Assembly: GCA_963715815.1 (NCBI GenBank)
Contig: OY970278.1
Location: 1,798,001-1,862,000, forward strand
DNA length: 64,000 nucleotides
Source of the DNA: JAFAMS01 sp963715815
GTDB lineage: Bacteria > Vulcanimicrobiota > Vulcanimicrobiia > Vulcanimicrobiales > Vulcanimicrobiaceae
Direction: 5' to 3'
This document shows positions 29,884-38,469 of this stretch, piece by piece (position 1 is the stretch's first letter; the number at the start of each line of letters is the position of its first letter). The notes under the pieces are model-generated. The model saw only the letters and a program-made list of their open reading frames with translations. It made no database searches and was not told the origin of the DNA. Made by a program: the position numbers and the translations under genes.

Positions 29884-31091
29884 AGGTAAACGTTTTTCGA
29901 TATACGGCGCGAAGCCGCGAGGGCGAGGTCGTCGCGGGTACCTTGCGTGCTGAGTCGGTACGAGCCGCGGCGATCGATCTCCATCGGCGCGCGTTGTTCG
30001 TGACTTCATTGACGGCCGGTACTGAAACGCGACGCTTCACGTTTCCGGAAATTGAGGGGCGTCGGCGACGCGCGGTCCTCGCATTTTTCCGAGCGCTTTC
30101 CGTGTTGGTTCGAGCGGGCGTCCCTCTTCGTCGCGCGCTCGATGTCTCGGTCGCGCATTGCGGCGAGCGTCGTCTGCGCGAGGCTTTGCGCGCCGTCGTC
30201 GCGGATGTCGAACATGGAAGCACGCTCAGCGCAGCCTTCGCGCGGCGGCCAGCGGACTTCTCGCCCTTGCAGACGGCGATGATTGGGGCGGGAGAGACCG
30301 GTGGCGTTCTCGACGACGTCCTTGATCGTATCGCAGACGTCCTGGAACGAGAGCACAACGTTCGAAAGAAGCTACAAGCAGCGCTGACGTACCCGGCGCT
30401 CGTCGCGGGCGCAGCGATGCTTCTGATCGTTTTTCTGATGGTGCACGTCGTCCCGATGTTTGCATCACTTTTTGCTCGGTTCTCCGTCCCATTGCCGTGG
30501 CCGACGCGAATACTGCTCGACGTCGGCGGTGCGCTTGGGTCCATGAAGAGCCTGCCGGTTCTCGCCGCTGCGATCGCAAGTGCGGCGGCGCTTTCGGGGA
30601 TCTTCAAGCTCAAACGTGTTGTGGCGTTCGACCAGTTTAAGCTAAGTGTCCCGCTCATCGGCGTCGTCATCCGTCACGCCATTGTTGCGCGAATCATTCG
30701 AATGCTGGGTGCTCTCTTGCGATCCGGCGTTGGCGTACTAACGGCGATCGACGTCGTCGCACCGGTTTCCGGGAGCCGAACCTATACGCGCGGTCTCTCA
30801 CAAGTGAGTGACGCGCTTCGTCGCGGCGAGGGGATGTATCGCGCCTTCCAGCAGACGGCGCTCTTCGACCCGCTGACGCTCGCGCTCGTTGGCGTTGGCG
30901 AAGAAAGCGGCGCTCTCGACGCGATGCTGCTCGCTGCCGCGAACTATCTCGATGTCGAGGTCGAGGCTGCGACCGCGGCCTTCGTCGCGCTTGTCGAGCC
31001 CGCTCTCATCGCTATCGTCGGCTTCGTCGTTGGCTTGATCGTCTTTTCGATTTTTCTTCCACTCTACGGATTGATTGGATCGATAACATGA
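29880..31091 (+). CDS. pilC: Type IV pilus inner-membrane platform protein PilC
   Basis: A 403-residue T2SSF protein. It begins KVNVFRYTARSREGEVVAGT and has two homologous cytoplasmic T2SSF domains: FFRALSVLVRAGVPLRRALD in the first and RMLGALLRSGVGVLTAIDVV in the second. Three membrane helices are visible, including the C-terminal IAIVGFVVGLIVFSIFLPLY. PilC is the rotor that passes pilins between the ATPases and the growing fibre. Stop overlaps the sigma factor gene (ATGA). Confidence 0.93.
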   Translation: MKVNVFRYTARSREGEVVAGTLRAESVRAAAIDLHRRALFVTSLTAGTETRRFTFPEIEGRRRRAVLAFFRALSVLVRAGVPLRRALDVSVAHCGERRLREALRAVVADVEHGSTLSAAFARRPADFSPLQTAMIGAGETGGVLDDVLDRIADVLEREHNVRKKLQAALTYPALVAGAAMLLIVFLMVHVVPMFASLFARFSVPLPWPTRILLDVGGALGSMKSLPVLAAAIASAAALSGIFKLKRVVAFDQFKLSVPLIGVVIRHAIVARIIRMLGALLRSGVGVLTAIDVVAPVSGSRTYTRGLSQVSDALRRGEGMYRAFQQTALFDPLTLALVGVGEESGALDAMLLAAANYLDVEVEAATAAFVALVEPALIAIVGFVVGLIVFSIFLPLYGLIGSIT

Positions 31092-31822
31092 CAGCAGAAA
31101 TACGAAAGCACCTCGTCGAGCGCTACATCGTCGACCCGTCGCTTTCGAATCGGAACGCACTCGTCGCCGCGCATCATTATTTGTGCCGCAGAGGTGCGCG
31201 AAAATTCTATCGTGGAACGATCGATCGCGCCGATCTCGAGCAAGTCGGAGCAGTCGGTCTGATAAAGGCTGCGCAGCGCTACAGCGATACTTATCAAACA
31301 CCGTTCGAAGCCTACGCATGGCTGATTATCGTCGGCGAGCTGATGCACTTCGTTCGGGATCACGAGCGTCTCGTGAGAACACCACGTCAATTACGCGCGC
31401 TCGAGCGACGATATGCCCAGGCCTACGAAGATCTATCTGCACGGGTTGAGCGCGAACCGACGACGTCGGCATTGGCAGCCGAAATCGGTGTCTCCGCCCT
31501 CGTTGTCGATCAGCTGCGTGCGCTGCGTGGAGTCGGCAGTCGATCCGAAATGCAAGACGACGAATCGCGCGCAATGCGTGACGACACCATTTTCGCACAC
31601 GCAGAGGAGAAAACGGAAGCCTATAGTCTCGAGGATCGCCTTAGCCTGACGAACGCTCTGAGTAGCCTATCGGGTCGAGAGCTTCGCATCGTTCGTGAGA
31701 TATTTTTCATGGATCGCACGCAGTCCGAAGTTGGACGCGCGCTCGGTATTTCACAGCGTCAGGTCTCACGCTTGCTGACGCGCACTTTGCAGCGCCTAGC
31801 ACGCATGTTGGATGCGGCTTAG
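31088..31822 (+). CDS. Sigma-70 family RNA polymerase sigma factor (SigF/FliA-like)
   Basis: A 244-residue sigma factor with regions 2, 3 and 4 but no region 1.1. Region 2 has DRADLEQVGAVGLIKAAQRY and FEAYAWLIIVGELMHFVRDH; region 3 is around TTSALAAEIGVSALVVDQLR; region 4 ends with TQSEVGRALGISQRQVSRLL, a clear helix-turn-helix. The pattern is that of the SigB/SigF/FliA group, which controls specialised regulons. It is embedded in the pilus operon, coupled to pilC by ATGA and 28 bp before the pilin gene, so a role in pilin or pilus gene expression is a strong hypothesis. No anti-sigma gene is adjacent. Confidence 0.88.
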   Translation: MTAEIRKHLVERYIVDPSLSNRNALVAAHHYLCRRGARKFYRGTIDRADLEQVGAVGLIKAAQRYSDTYQTPFEAYAWLIIVGELMHFVRDHERLVRTPRQLRALERRYAQAYEDLSARVEREPTTSALAAEIGVSALVVDQLRALRGVGSRSEMQDDESRAMRDDTIFAHAEEKTEAYSLEDRLSLTNALSSLSGRELRIVREIFFMDRTQSEVGRALGISQRQVSRLLTRTLQRLARMLDAA

Positions 31823-31850
31823 ATGAGCAGCGCCGGGTACTGCACTCAAT

Positions 31851-32297
31851 ATGAAGAGCGAGCGTGGCTTTACATTGATCGAGCTGATGATCGTCGTTTC
31901 GATCATTGCGATCTTGGCCGGGATCCTCATTCCGAATTTCGTTAATGCGCGCGCGCAGGCGATGACAGCAGCTTGCGAATCGAATCTTCGCTCGATAGCT
32001 ACGGCTGCCGAGCTGTACTATGCAGATCAGCAGATCTATCCGAGCTCGGGAGACGTATCTGCGACACTGTTTACGGCGAACGGCACGGGTTATCTGAATA
32101 CGATCCCCACCGATCCCGCGGCAGCAACGATTGGAGCGGCGTACACTTTCACGAACACTACCTCCGCCGGGGTCGCCGGCTACACGATCGCATGCCCAGG
32201 GGTGCACGCGAACTCGACGCTGGCAAAGTTAACGGGATATACTAGCTCGTCGAGCGGGATTCAATACATTGCTGGAACCGGTTTGAGCGCGAAGTGA
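31851..32297 (+). CDS. Type IV pilin
   Basis: A 148-residue prepilin. The cleavage site and helix are classical: KSERG then FTLIELMIVVSIIAILAGIL, with Gly at -1 and Glu at +5. The globular part has two cysteines (in TAACESNLRS and YTIACPGVHA) that may form the disulfide loop, and is rich in Ala, Ser and Thr. Probably the major pilin because it is the only one in the locus. The stop overlaps the CcdA-like gene (GTGA), which fits a need for thiol redox supply during pilin folding. Confidence 0.92.
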   Translation: MKSERGFTLIELMIVVSIIAILAGILIPNFVNARAQAMTAACESNLRSIATAAELYYADQQIYPSSGDVSATLFTANGTGYLNTIPTDPAAATIGAAYTFTNTTSAGVAGYTIACPGVHANSTLAKLTGYTSSSSGIQYIAGTGLSAK

Positions 32298-32899
32298 ACG
32301 CTCAGGCTGCGCTCGTCTTGGCCTTTACGGCCGGACTGGCCTCGAGTATCGGTCCGTGCATTGCGCCGCGCTACCTGATTCTTGCAGCGTACCTGGCTGA
32401 GCAGAAGGAACGGAGCCGCGCGGTCGTGTTCGTCGCCGGATGCTTGGGTGGGTACCTCGTTTATGCTTTCGGGGGCGTGCTAATCGCCCTATTTCGCATC
32501 GGGACCCACGTAATCTACACGTTGTTAGCGCTAGCGCTGATAGTCTGCGGTGGACGCACACTGGCGGCGATCCAGGATCACGCGTGCAAGACACAACGAC
32601 CTTCGGCAGTTTCAGTCGGCCCTGTGTTTCTTGCTGGCTTCGTTTCATCAATGATGTTTTCGCCTTGCTGCACGCCGATTGCGATCGCACTCGGACTTCA
32701 GGCCGCTCAAGACGGCGGTACGATGGCTGCGTTGTTGCTGCTGGCCTTCGGACTCGGTCATACGCTTCCGTTGGCCCTCGGCGCACTCGCGGCGTCGTCG
32801 AAAATGTTCAGCAGGCATGGGTTGCCGCACGATGCCTGCGCGACGGTCAGTGGCTCGCTGCTTTTGATGGTTGGCGGATTGTACGCAATATTAGCATGA
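32294..32899 (+). CDS. CcdA/DsbD-like thiol-disulfide membrane protein
   Basis: A 201-residue protein with about six membrane helices. The two redox sites of the CcdA family are visible: SIGPCIAPRY near residue 20 and FSPCCTPIAIAL in the fourth helix, the second with an unusual Cys-Cys pair. CcdA moves electrons from cytoplasmic thioredoxin to outside partners. In the pilus operon it may keep pilin, PilQ or other exported cysteines in the right redox state; this is inference. GTG start coupled to the pilin gene; stop overlaps the next ATG. Confidence 0.8.
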   Translation: MNAQAALVLAFTAGLASSIGPCIAPRYLILAAYLAEQKERSRAVVFVAGCLGGYLVYAFGGVLIALFRIGTHVIYTLLALALIVCGGRTLAAIQDHACKTQRPSAVSVGPVFLAGFVSSMMFSPCCTPIAIALGLQAAQDGGTMAALLLLAFGLGHTLPLALGALAASSKMFSRHGLPHDACATVSGSLLLMVGGLYAILA

Positions 32900-33345
32900 C
32901 GATTGCGCCCTCGCGCCGGTGTCTGCTGGCTCTCTTCAGTACGATGTTGGCGATCGTGTTACTGCGGCCGCTCATCGTTGATGCGGTCTGCGTGCGCGGT
33001 GATGAGTTTCTCCGGTCGGGCGATCCTTTAACCGCCGAACACTATTATCAGATCGCACTCGCCGTCGATCCTGATTGCGGAACCGCGGCCGAGCGTTTCG
33101 TTTTTGCATCACTTGAGATTCATACGCGAAGCATCCTTGCGGCCGGAGTCAAGGTTGCTGATGCATATCTACGGCGACACAATGACGTGGGAGTCGCTAT
33201 CGATCGCGCTCTAGCGCTCTGGAGTATGAGCGACTTCCGGCGCGCCGCTAAAGAGTTTCATGCGCTTGGAGACTCGACACATGACCAGCGTTACCTACGC
33301 CTTGCGCACATCGCAATGCTGCGAACCGAAATGTTACAACGATGA
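32896..33345 (+). CDS. TPR-like membrane-anchored protein of pilus operon
   Basis: A 149-residue protein. One membrane helix (LLALFSTMLAIVLLRPLIV) is followed by helical hairpins with a TPR-like look: GDPLTAEHYYQIALAVDPDC and SDFRRAAKEFHALGDS. Start ATG overlaps the CcdA-like stop, and the stop overlaps pilD. PilF-like TPR proteins help the secretin reach the outer membrane, but this one is shorter and anchored differently, so that role is only a suggestion. Confidence 0.65.
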   Translation: MTIAPSRRCLLALFSTMLAIVLLRPLIVDAVCVRGDEFLRSGDPLTAEHYYQIALAVDPDCGTAAERFVFASLEIHTRSILAAGVKVADAYLRRHNDVGVAIDRALALWSMSDFRRAAKEFHALGDSTHDQRYLRLAHIAMLRTEMLQR

Positions 33346-33950
33346 TCGCGATCACTAATGGGGTCCTGATTCTTTGTTGGGTAGTGTTTCTCGGAATGCT
33401 CGCGCAACGCGTTGCGCGGCGACGTGGGTTCCATCTACACGGGGCGCCCATCTACTGGACTGCGACGGCGTTTATCGCAGCACCGGCGGCTGCAACCTCA
33501 TGGACGACGCTCTCGATAGTTGCGACGCTCGTCGTCCTCGCGATCGCTGCGGTGGTCGATGCACAGTCAGGATTTATCTTTGATCCGCTCGTCGGCGCCG
33601 GAACAATAGGCGTCCTTGTCCTCGCTGCACTCGAAGGAGCCGGGGTCTCGTCCCTTTATGGAGCTGCCATCGCCGGCGGAGCCGTTTTCTGCATGTGGGC
33701 GTTAACACTTGGCCGGGGTATCGGACTCGGCGACGTAAAGCTCGCGGCAGTCGTCGGCGCCGGCTTCGGGCCAATTGGCGGCATCAGCGCGATCGGGCTT
33801 TCGTTCATCGTCGGCGCGGCAATCGCAATCGCCCGAATTAGTACGGGGAAAGCCCATTTTGGCACGTCTATTCGGTTCGGTCCCTACCTCTTGGCGGGTA
33901 GCGTGTGCCTTTTGGCGTATCATCGGCTGGGTGACGGGGTTCTTCGATGA
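33342..33950 (+). CDS. pilD: Prepilin peptidase, A24 family, minimal form
   Basis: A 202-residue membrane aspartyl protease. The two catalytic aspartates are in AAVVDAQSGFIFDPL and GIGLGDVKLAAVVG. The usual N-terminal domain with the Cys4 zinc site and the methyltransferase part is missing, as in the shorter A24 peptidases. It cuts prepilins after the glycine; whether pilins are N-methylated here is unclear. ATG coupled to the previous gene. Confidence 0.88.
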   Translation: MIAITNGVLILCWVVFLGMLAQRVARRRGFHLHGAPIYWTATAFIAAPAAATSWTTLSIVATLVVLAIAAVVDAQSGFIFDPLVGAGTIGVLVLAALEGAGVSSLYGAAIAGGAVFCMWALTLGRGIGLGDVKLAAVVGAGFGPIGGISAIGLSFIVGAAIAIARISTGKAHFGTSIRFGPYLLAGSVCLLAYHRLGDGVLR

Positions 33951-33971
33951 CCCCGGGAACATTATTCGCAG

Positions 33972-34652
33972 ATGATCGACACGAGTATTCTTCGCAATAT
34001 TCCACTGTTCAGGGAGTTCGAGGAGGCGCAACTTCAACAAGTTGCGCAGACTGCGACACTTCGGACATACCACAAGCACGAGTTCATCGTACGCGAAGGC
34101 GATCCGGGTGGGACGTTCTACATCATCCTGGACGGCTCTGTCGCGGTCACGCGAGTTGCTTCGGACGGTCGAGAGACTATTCTGTCAATTTTGAAGTCGA
34201 ACGACTTCTTCGGCGAGATGAGTCTCTTCGATTCCTCGCTGCGGTCTGCATCTATCAAGACGCTGAGCGACGTGAAGGTCGGAGTGATCGACGAGAAAGC
34301 ATTTCTCGAGGTTCTCGAACGCTCCCCGAAGATCGCCCGCTATCTGGTGACGGCGCTCTCGCAGCGACTTCGCGCCGCGAACCAACTAATCGCCGCAACG
34401 ACTTCGCAGGACATCCGCGCGCGGCTAGCATCGTTGCTTCTAAATCTCAGTCAGAGTTTCGGCGAGAAAGCCGACAACGGCGTGAAGATCACGTTGCGCC
34501 TAACAAATCAAGAGATGGCGAACATGATCGGGACGACGCGAGAGACTGTCAATCGAACGCTCAACCGCTTTTGGGACGAGAAGTTGATCGATATGCGAAC
34601 GTCTCACGTGATCGTCGTCGAGCCCGACAAGCTGCGCAGTCTGATTCCTTAA
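33972..34652 (+). CDS. Crp/Fnr family transcriptional regulator
   Basis: A 226-residue regulator. The cyclic-nucleotide-binding domain spans about 10-125 (EFIVREGDPGGTFYIILDGS, FFGEMSLFDSSLRSASIKTL). A dimer helix and a Crp-type winged helix follow (MANMIGTTRETVNRTLNRFW is the recognition part). No Fnr-type cysteines are seen, so it may sense cAMP, c-di-GMP or another ligand. It lies between pilD and pilM and is likely to control the pilus locus, alone or with the sigma factor. Confidence 0.9.
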   Translation: MIDTSILRNIPLFREFEEAQLQQVAQTATLRTYHKHEFIVREGDPGGTFYIILDGSVAVTRVASDGRETILSILKSNDFFGEMSLFDSSLRSASIKTLSDVKVGVIDEKAFLEVLERSPKIARYLVTALSQRLRAANQLIAATTSQDIRARLASLLLNLSQSFGEKADNGVKITLRLTNQEMANMIGTTRETVNRTLNRFWDEKLIDMRTSHVIVVEPDKLRSLIP

Positions 34653-34689
34653 CCCTCGTAACTCCGTGCCTCGCACGGGATCGCCCGTC

Positions 34690-35619
34690 ATGAAAGAACG
34701 CACGCTCCCGCTCGGCATCGACCTGGGTGCGTCGCGTGTCCGCGTTGCCGCAGTTTCTAGAGACGCGACCGGACGCACACGCTTGCTTGCAGCGGGCGGA
34801 GCCGACATCGTCGACGATCCGCGCGAGGCCCTGCGTCTTGCGCTTGCAGGCATCCCAAAATTCGAGCAGCGCGGAATCGCTACGATTCGGACGTGCGACG
34901 CACGATTGCGATCCATTCGTTTTCCGAATATGCGCATGGCAGAATTGAGACGAGCCGCTCGGTTTGAAGGTGTATCGATGTTCGGTGAAAGTGTCGACGA
35001 GCAATCGATTACAGTCCGTTCGGTGTCGATCGGTCCCGAGACGCTCATCGCGGCGGCGCCTGCTCAAAAAGTGCGGGCGACGATCGACATACTGACGTCG
35101 TGTGGAATTCGCGTCGTTACCGTCGACCACGAAGCGTGCGTCTTTGCTCGCGCATCGCAGTTGCCATTGCTCGATATCGGCCTCGAGCGCAGCACGCTGA
35201 TCGCGTTGGCCAACGGCATGCCGATGGTGCGGTCGATTCCGATCGGGGGCGCGTTCTTTACCGATGCGCTGGCGAGAGAGTTTGGAACGAGCCGACAAAT
35301 TGCGGAAATGAGGAAACGAACGATCGGACTTGGTGGTGCGGCGAACGACGCGCTCGATGTGTATGTGCGCACCGTGGGAGCTCAACTGGAAGCACTCCAA
35401 ATAGGCGGGGCCCGGAAGCTGTTTGTTTGCGGAAATGGTGCGCGTCTTTCGAGCTTGCGCGAGAAAATCGCGGATGCCCTCGGTTTGTGCGTCACGGCTG
35501 TCGATCTTCGCTCGCTAATCGAATCGGATCTACCCTCTGAGGTCGAGCATGCCGGTGCGTTCGACTGGTATGAGGCTGTGGCGACCGCTCTCCCATTACT
35601 AACGGCGAGCGCGGCATGA
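34690..35619 (+). CDS. pilM: Type IV pilus assembly protein PilM
   Basis: A 309-residue actin-like ATPase from ATG 34690 (a GTG at 34666 would add eight residues). LPLGIDLGASRVRVAAVSRD is the phosphate-1 loop; LLDIGLERSTLIALANGMPM is the phosphate-2 region; RKLFVCGNGARLSSLREKIA is the adenosine motif. PilM is cytoplasmic and binds the N-terminus of PilN to link the ATPases with the inner-membrane alignment complex. Stop overlaps pilN (ATGA). Confidence 0.88.
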   Translation: MKERTLPLGIDLGASRVRVAAVSRDATGRTRLLAAGGADIVDDPREALRLALAGIPKFEQRGIATIRTCDARLRSIRFPNMRMAELRRAARFEGVSMFGESVDEQSITVRSVSIGPETLIAAAPAQKVRATIDILTSCGIRVVTVDHEACVFARASQLPLLDIGLERSTLIALANGMPMVRSIPIGGAFFTDALAREFGTSRQIAEMRKRTIGLGGAANDALDVYVRTVGAQLEALQIGGARKLFVCGNGARLSSLREKIADALGLCVTAVDLRSLIESDLPSEVEHAGAFDWYEAVATALPLLTASAA

Positions 35620-36152
35620 TCGGCGTCGACTTTCGAAATCCTGGAGTTACAGAACAACTTCGAAGGGGCACCGCGCGTCTGCTCGGACGGGTTAGAACAT
35701 TTCAAACTGGACTGCTTGTCGCTGCTATGCTGGTCGCTTTCGTCGGCATAGACGTGATTCGACTTGGTAGCGCGCTGCATTACGTGCACGACCTCGAGAT
35801 GCGGCACGTTGCGCTCGTACTCGACGTTCAAAATATGGAGGCGCGCGTAAAGGCGATCCGCGACCGGCGCACCGCGCTGATGACCGCGCTCGCCCGTCGC
35901 CGTTCCAACGCCGAGCTTGCGGTGAAGATCGCTGACACTAGCAACCTGCTTGCGACCTCGATGGCCCTTACGCAGTTACGGGCCGCTCCAGACGGATTAG
36001 ACATCGAAGGCCGCGGCACGAATCTCACGGATATCCGAGCTTCGCTCGGGCGGCTCGAGTCGACATTTGATAGACCCGCGACGTTTGAGCTGCGCCGCGA
36101 CGATATGGTCCCGAGTGCGGTCTCGTTTCATTTCGACATCGCCAGCAAATGA
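35616..36152 (+). CDS. pilN: Type IV pilus assembly protein PilN
   Basis: A 178-residue bitopic protein. A short cytoplasmic N-terminus with IGVDFRNPGVTEQLRRG matches the PilM-binding motif region in a degenerate form. A membrane helix (GLLVAAMLVAFVGIDVI) and a periplasmic coiled coil plus alpha-beta domain follow. It pairs with PilO to form the alignment complex. ATGA overlaps on both sides. Confidence 0.82.
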   Translation: MIGVDFRNPGVTEQLRRGTARLLGRVRTFQTGLLVAAMLVAFVGIDVIRLGSALHYVHDLEMRHVALVLDVQNMEARVKAIRDRRTALMTALARRRSNAELAVKIADTSNLLATSMALTQLRAAPDGLDIEGRGTNLTDIRASLGRLESTFDRPATFELRRDDMVPSAVSFHFDIASK

Positions 36153-36643
36153 GTTTTGCATTGCTGGCTCTCTCGACGCTGCTCGCATTCGGCTGCTTCA
36201 TCGGATTCGAATCGGCCCTTGCAGGCGCCGGTGCGCGCGCTACAGCTCTCACTCTTGAGATCGCGGCGCAGAAACAAGCGCTTCTCGAAGGCGAGAATGT
36301 GGAGCGTTCCGCCCGTTCGGTCGAGTCACAAATTCAGGGTCTACACCTGGCCGACTCGCTGCTGCACCAAATCACGGCACTTTTCGCAGACCTTGAAGCG
36401 ATTGCGCGCCGGCGAAACGTGCAACTGATCGCGTTCCGTCACGAAGGAAACGCGCGCTTCGTCGTGACCGTCGAAGGTCAATACTCTGCAACGCTTGCGA
36501 CTCTTGCCGATCTTTCGTCATCGCACGTCGCGGCGCAAGCGTCTACAGTTTTGTTTGAACGCGCAAGTGCGCACGTACGCGCCGTATTTTCGCTGGATGT
36601 GCTTCGCCTCGGTGACGTCAGTGTTCACGCTCACGTACCGTAA
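36149..36643 (+). CDS. pilO: Type IV pilus assembly protein PilO
   Basis: A 164-residue bitopic protein with a starting membrane helix (LLALSTLLAFGCFIGFESAL), a coiled coil (EIAAQKQALLEGENVERSAR) and a small periplasmic alpha-beta domain (RFVVTVEGQYSATLATLADL). Sequence identity in this family is low; the call rests on order, topology and size. It partners PilN and contacts PilP. Its 3' end overlaps the next gene by 23 bp. Confidence 0.8.
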   Translation: MSFALLALSTLLAFGCFIGFESALAGAGARATALTLEIAAQKQALLEGENVERSARSVESQIQGLHLADSLLHQITALFADLEAIARRRNVQLIAFRHEGNARFVVTVEGQYSATLATLADLSSSHVAAQASTVLFERASAHVRAVFSLDVLRLGDVSVHAHVP

Positions 36644-37064
36644 GCGAAAGCTTCTCGCCTCGAGTGGCGCTATGTTCGTCTGCGCGGGGTTCGCACTTAT
36701 TCCGTTGTTCGGCCGCTCCGCGCCGATTGCCGAGCGGCTCTCGCCCGAGACCTTCCCGGTTCCAATTCCGGAAGCTCGGATCTTGATGAGTGAGATTCGT
36801 CCCCGCGGCGATCCATTCGCGCGCGCCTTACCTGTTGTTGGAGAGAGGAAGACCGCTCGGGCGACGGCGCCGCCGAAGAAACGAGAAGCGCGGCTGGTTG
36901 CGATCGCAATGGGAGCCGTGCCGCACGCTCTCCTCTCGCTTGGAAGCGGTACGACGCGGATCGTTGGGGTTGGTGATGCGATCGAGGGAACGCGCATCGT
37001 TTCCATCGCTTCGGACAAGGTCGTTCTCGCTGATGGGCAGCGTTTGCAATTTTCGGAGAAATAG
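36621..37064 (+). CDS. PilP/GspC-like pilus protein
   Basis: A protein of about 147 residues from GTG 36621 (ATG 36597 would add eight). A membrane helix (LLASSGAMFVCAGFALIPLF) is followed by a Pro-rich, basic linker. The C-terminal HR-like beta domain ends with GTTRIVGVGDAIEGTRIVSI, then SDKVVLADGQRLQFS, typical of PilP and GspC, which connect the inner-membrane complex to the secretin. It differs from PilP by a membrane helix where lipoproteins are usual; no lipobox is seen. Confidence 0.75.
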   Translation: MFTLTYRKRKLLASSGAMFVCAGFALIPLFGRSAPIAERLSPETFPVPIPEARILMSEIRPRGDPFARALPVVGERKTARATAPPKKREARLVAIAMGAVPHALLSLGSGTTRIVGVGDAIEGTRIVSIASDKVVLADGQRLQFSEK

Positions 37065-37066
37065 AA

Positions 37067-38449
37067 ATGAAGAAGAGATGGCTTAGCGTCTTCGCTGCGT
37101 GTGCAATAGCACTTTCGACAGCGGGCGCTTCCGCGGCGACCACGATAAACATCGACGTGCGCGACGCCGATATCGCGGATGTGCTGCGTCTTCTGGGGAC
37201 GCAAGCGAACGTTAATCTAATGCCTGATGCATCGCTCCGACACGACCGTGTCAGCCTGCATCTTCGAGGTGTCACGTTCGAGCAGACGTTGGATGCCCTC
37301 ACGCGCGCTTACGATCTACAGGTCCGCAAGGAGGGCGCCGTTTTGTTGATCGGTGCCGGCGCATCGATGAACCGGCGGTTCGGCGAGCGTGATGACGGCG
37401 AGCTCGGCACTCACACGAAAATCTTCCGGATTCTGAATGCCCGCCCGGAAGATCTCGTAAAACCGCTAAGCGACGCGCTCGTAGCCGGTACGGTCGTGCT
37501 GGCTGACCGTCGCACGGCTTCGGTCGTCGTAACCGGCAATCAGTCGACGATCGAACGAGCCTCGAACCTAGTCGCGGCCTTGGACGCGCCCGCGAGTCTC
37601 GCAGTAGGTCAGAGAGTCGGAATCGTCGCGTTGCGATACGTCAAAGCGTCAGATGCCGTGAAGCTGCTCAAGGGCCTCGTCCCTGACGGCTCCGCCGTAG
37701 CCGACGACCGGCAAAACGTGATTCTCGTGAACGGGACACAGGAAGTTGCGCAGGCCGTTCACGCCTTTCTCGACCAAATCGACCAGCCGTCACGCCAAGT
37801 CATGTTCGAAGTGAAAGTGATCGACATGACGCCGCAAAACGATTCGTCCAACGTCGGAATTCAATTCGGAGGCGTCGATCTTTTGGGTCAGCCCTCCGCA
37901 GGTGCGACGAGCTTTACGTTCGCGCGCAGCTCGTTACAGCTCAACGCCACTCTGAACTTCATGGTTTCGAAAGGTCGCGCCAAGATTCTCGCGACGCCTC
38001 GGCTCGTTACTCTGAACAATCACGAGGCGAGTCTATTAATCGGGGAAACCTATCCGATCATCTACTTCGACATACGCAGCGGTAACCAACAGATTCAGAC
38101 GATCGATATCGGCGTGAAATTGCGCATGACGCCGACGATCGGCTCGGATGGGTCGATCATCGCCGAGCTGCATCCTGAGTACAGTGAGATTTCGGGCTTC
38201 GAGCAAAGTTATCCGGTGATTGCGAACCGAAAGGTTGATTCCACGCTTCGCGTCGCGGATGGTGAAACGATCGTTCTCGGAGGATTGCTGCGTGAGGTTA
38301 CGTCGGAGACCGTAACGAAGCTGCCGTTGCTCGCAGACATCCCCATTTTGGGTGACATCTTCAAGAACCGGCAGCGAAGCGCAGAGCGCGACGAGATCGT
38401 CTTCCTCATTACGCCTCACATCATACAGCCAGGGAAGGAGAGCTCCTAA
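37067..38449 (+). CDS. pilQ: Type IV pilus secretin PilQ
   Basis: A 460-residue secretin with a signal peptide (MKKRWLSVFAACAIALST). The N0/STN domain has INIDVRDADIADVLRLLGTQ; N1-type repeats follow (HTKIFRILNARPEDLVKPLS, VGIVALRYVKASDAVKLLKG). The secretin barrel has SKGRAKILATPRLVTLNNHE, then VRIGE-like LIGETYPIIYF and the closing DGETIVLGGLLRE and LPLLADIPILGDIFKNRQ. It forms the outer-membrane gate for the pilus, which shows that the cell is diderm. The AMIN domains of proteobacterial PilQ are absent, making it short. Confidence 0.92.
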   Translation: MKKRWLSVFAACAIALSTAGASAATTINIDVRDADIADVLRLLGTQANVNLMPDASLRHDRVSLHLRGVTFEQTLDALTRAYDLQVRKEGAVLLIGAGASMNRRFGERDDGELGTHTKIFRILNARPEDLVKPLSDALVAGTVVLADRRTASVVVTGNQSTIERASNLVAALDAPASLAVGQRVGIVALRYVKASDAVKLLKGLVPDGSAVADDRQNVILVNGTQEVAQAVHAFLDQIDQPSRQVMFEVKVIDMTPQNDSSNVGIQFGGVDLLGQPSAGATSFTFARSSLQLNATLNFMVSKGRAKILATPRLVTLNNHEASLLIGETYPIIYFDIRSGNQQIQTIDIGVKLRMTPTIGSDGSIIAELHPEYSEISGFEQSYPVIANRKVDSTLRVADGETIVLGGLLREVTSETVTKLPLLADIPILGDIFKNRQRSAERDEIVFLITPHIIQPGKESS

Positions 38450-38469
38450 GCGCGGCGCAAGCGCTGGGC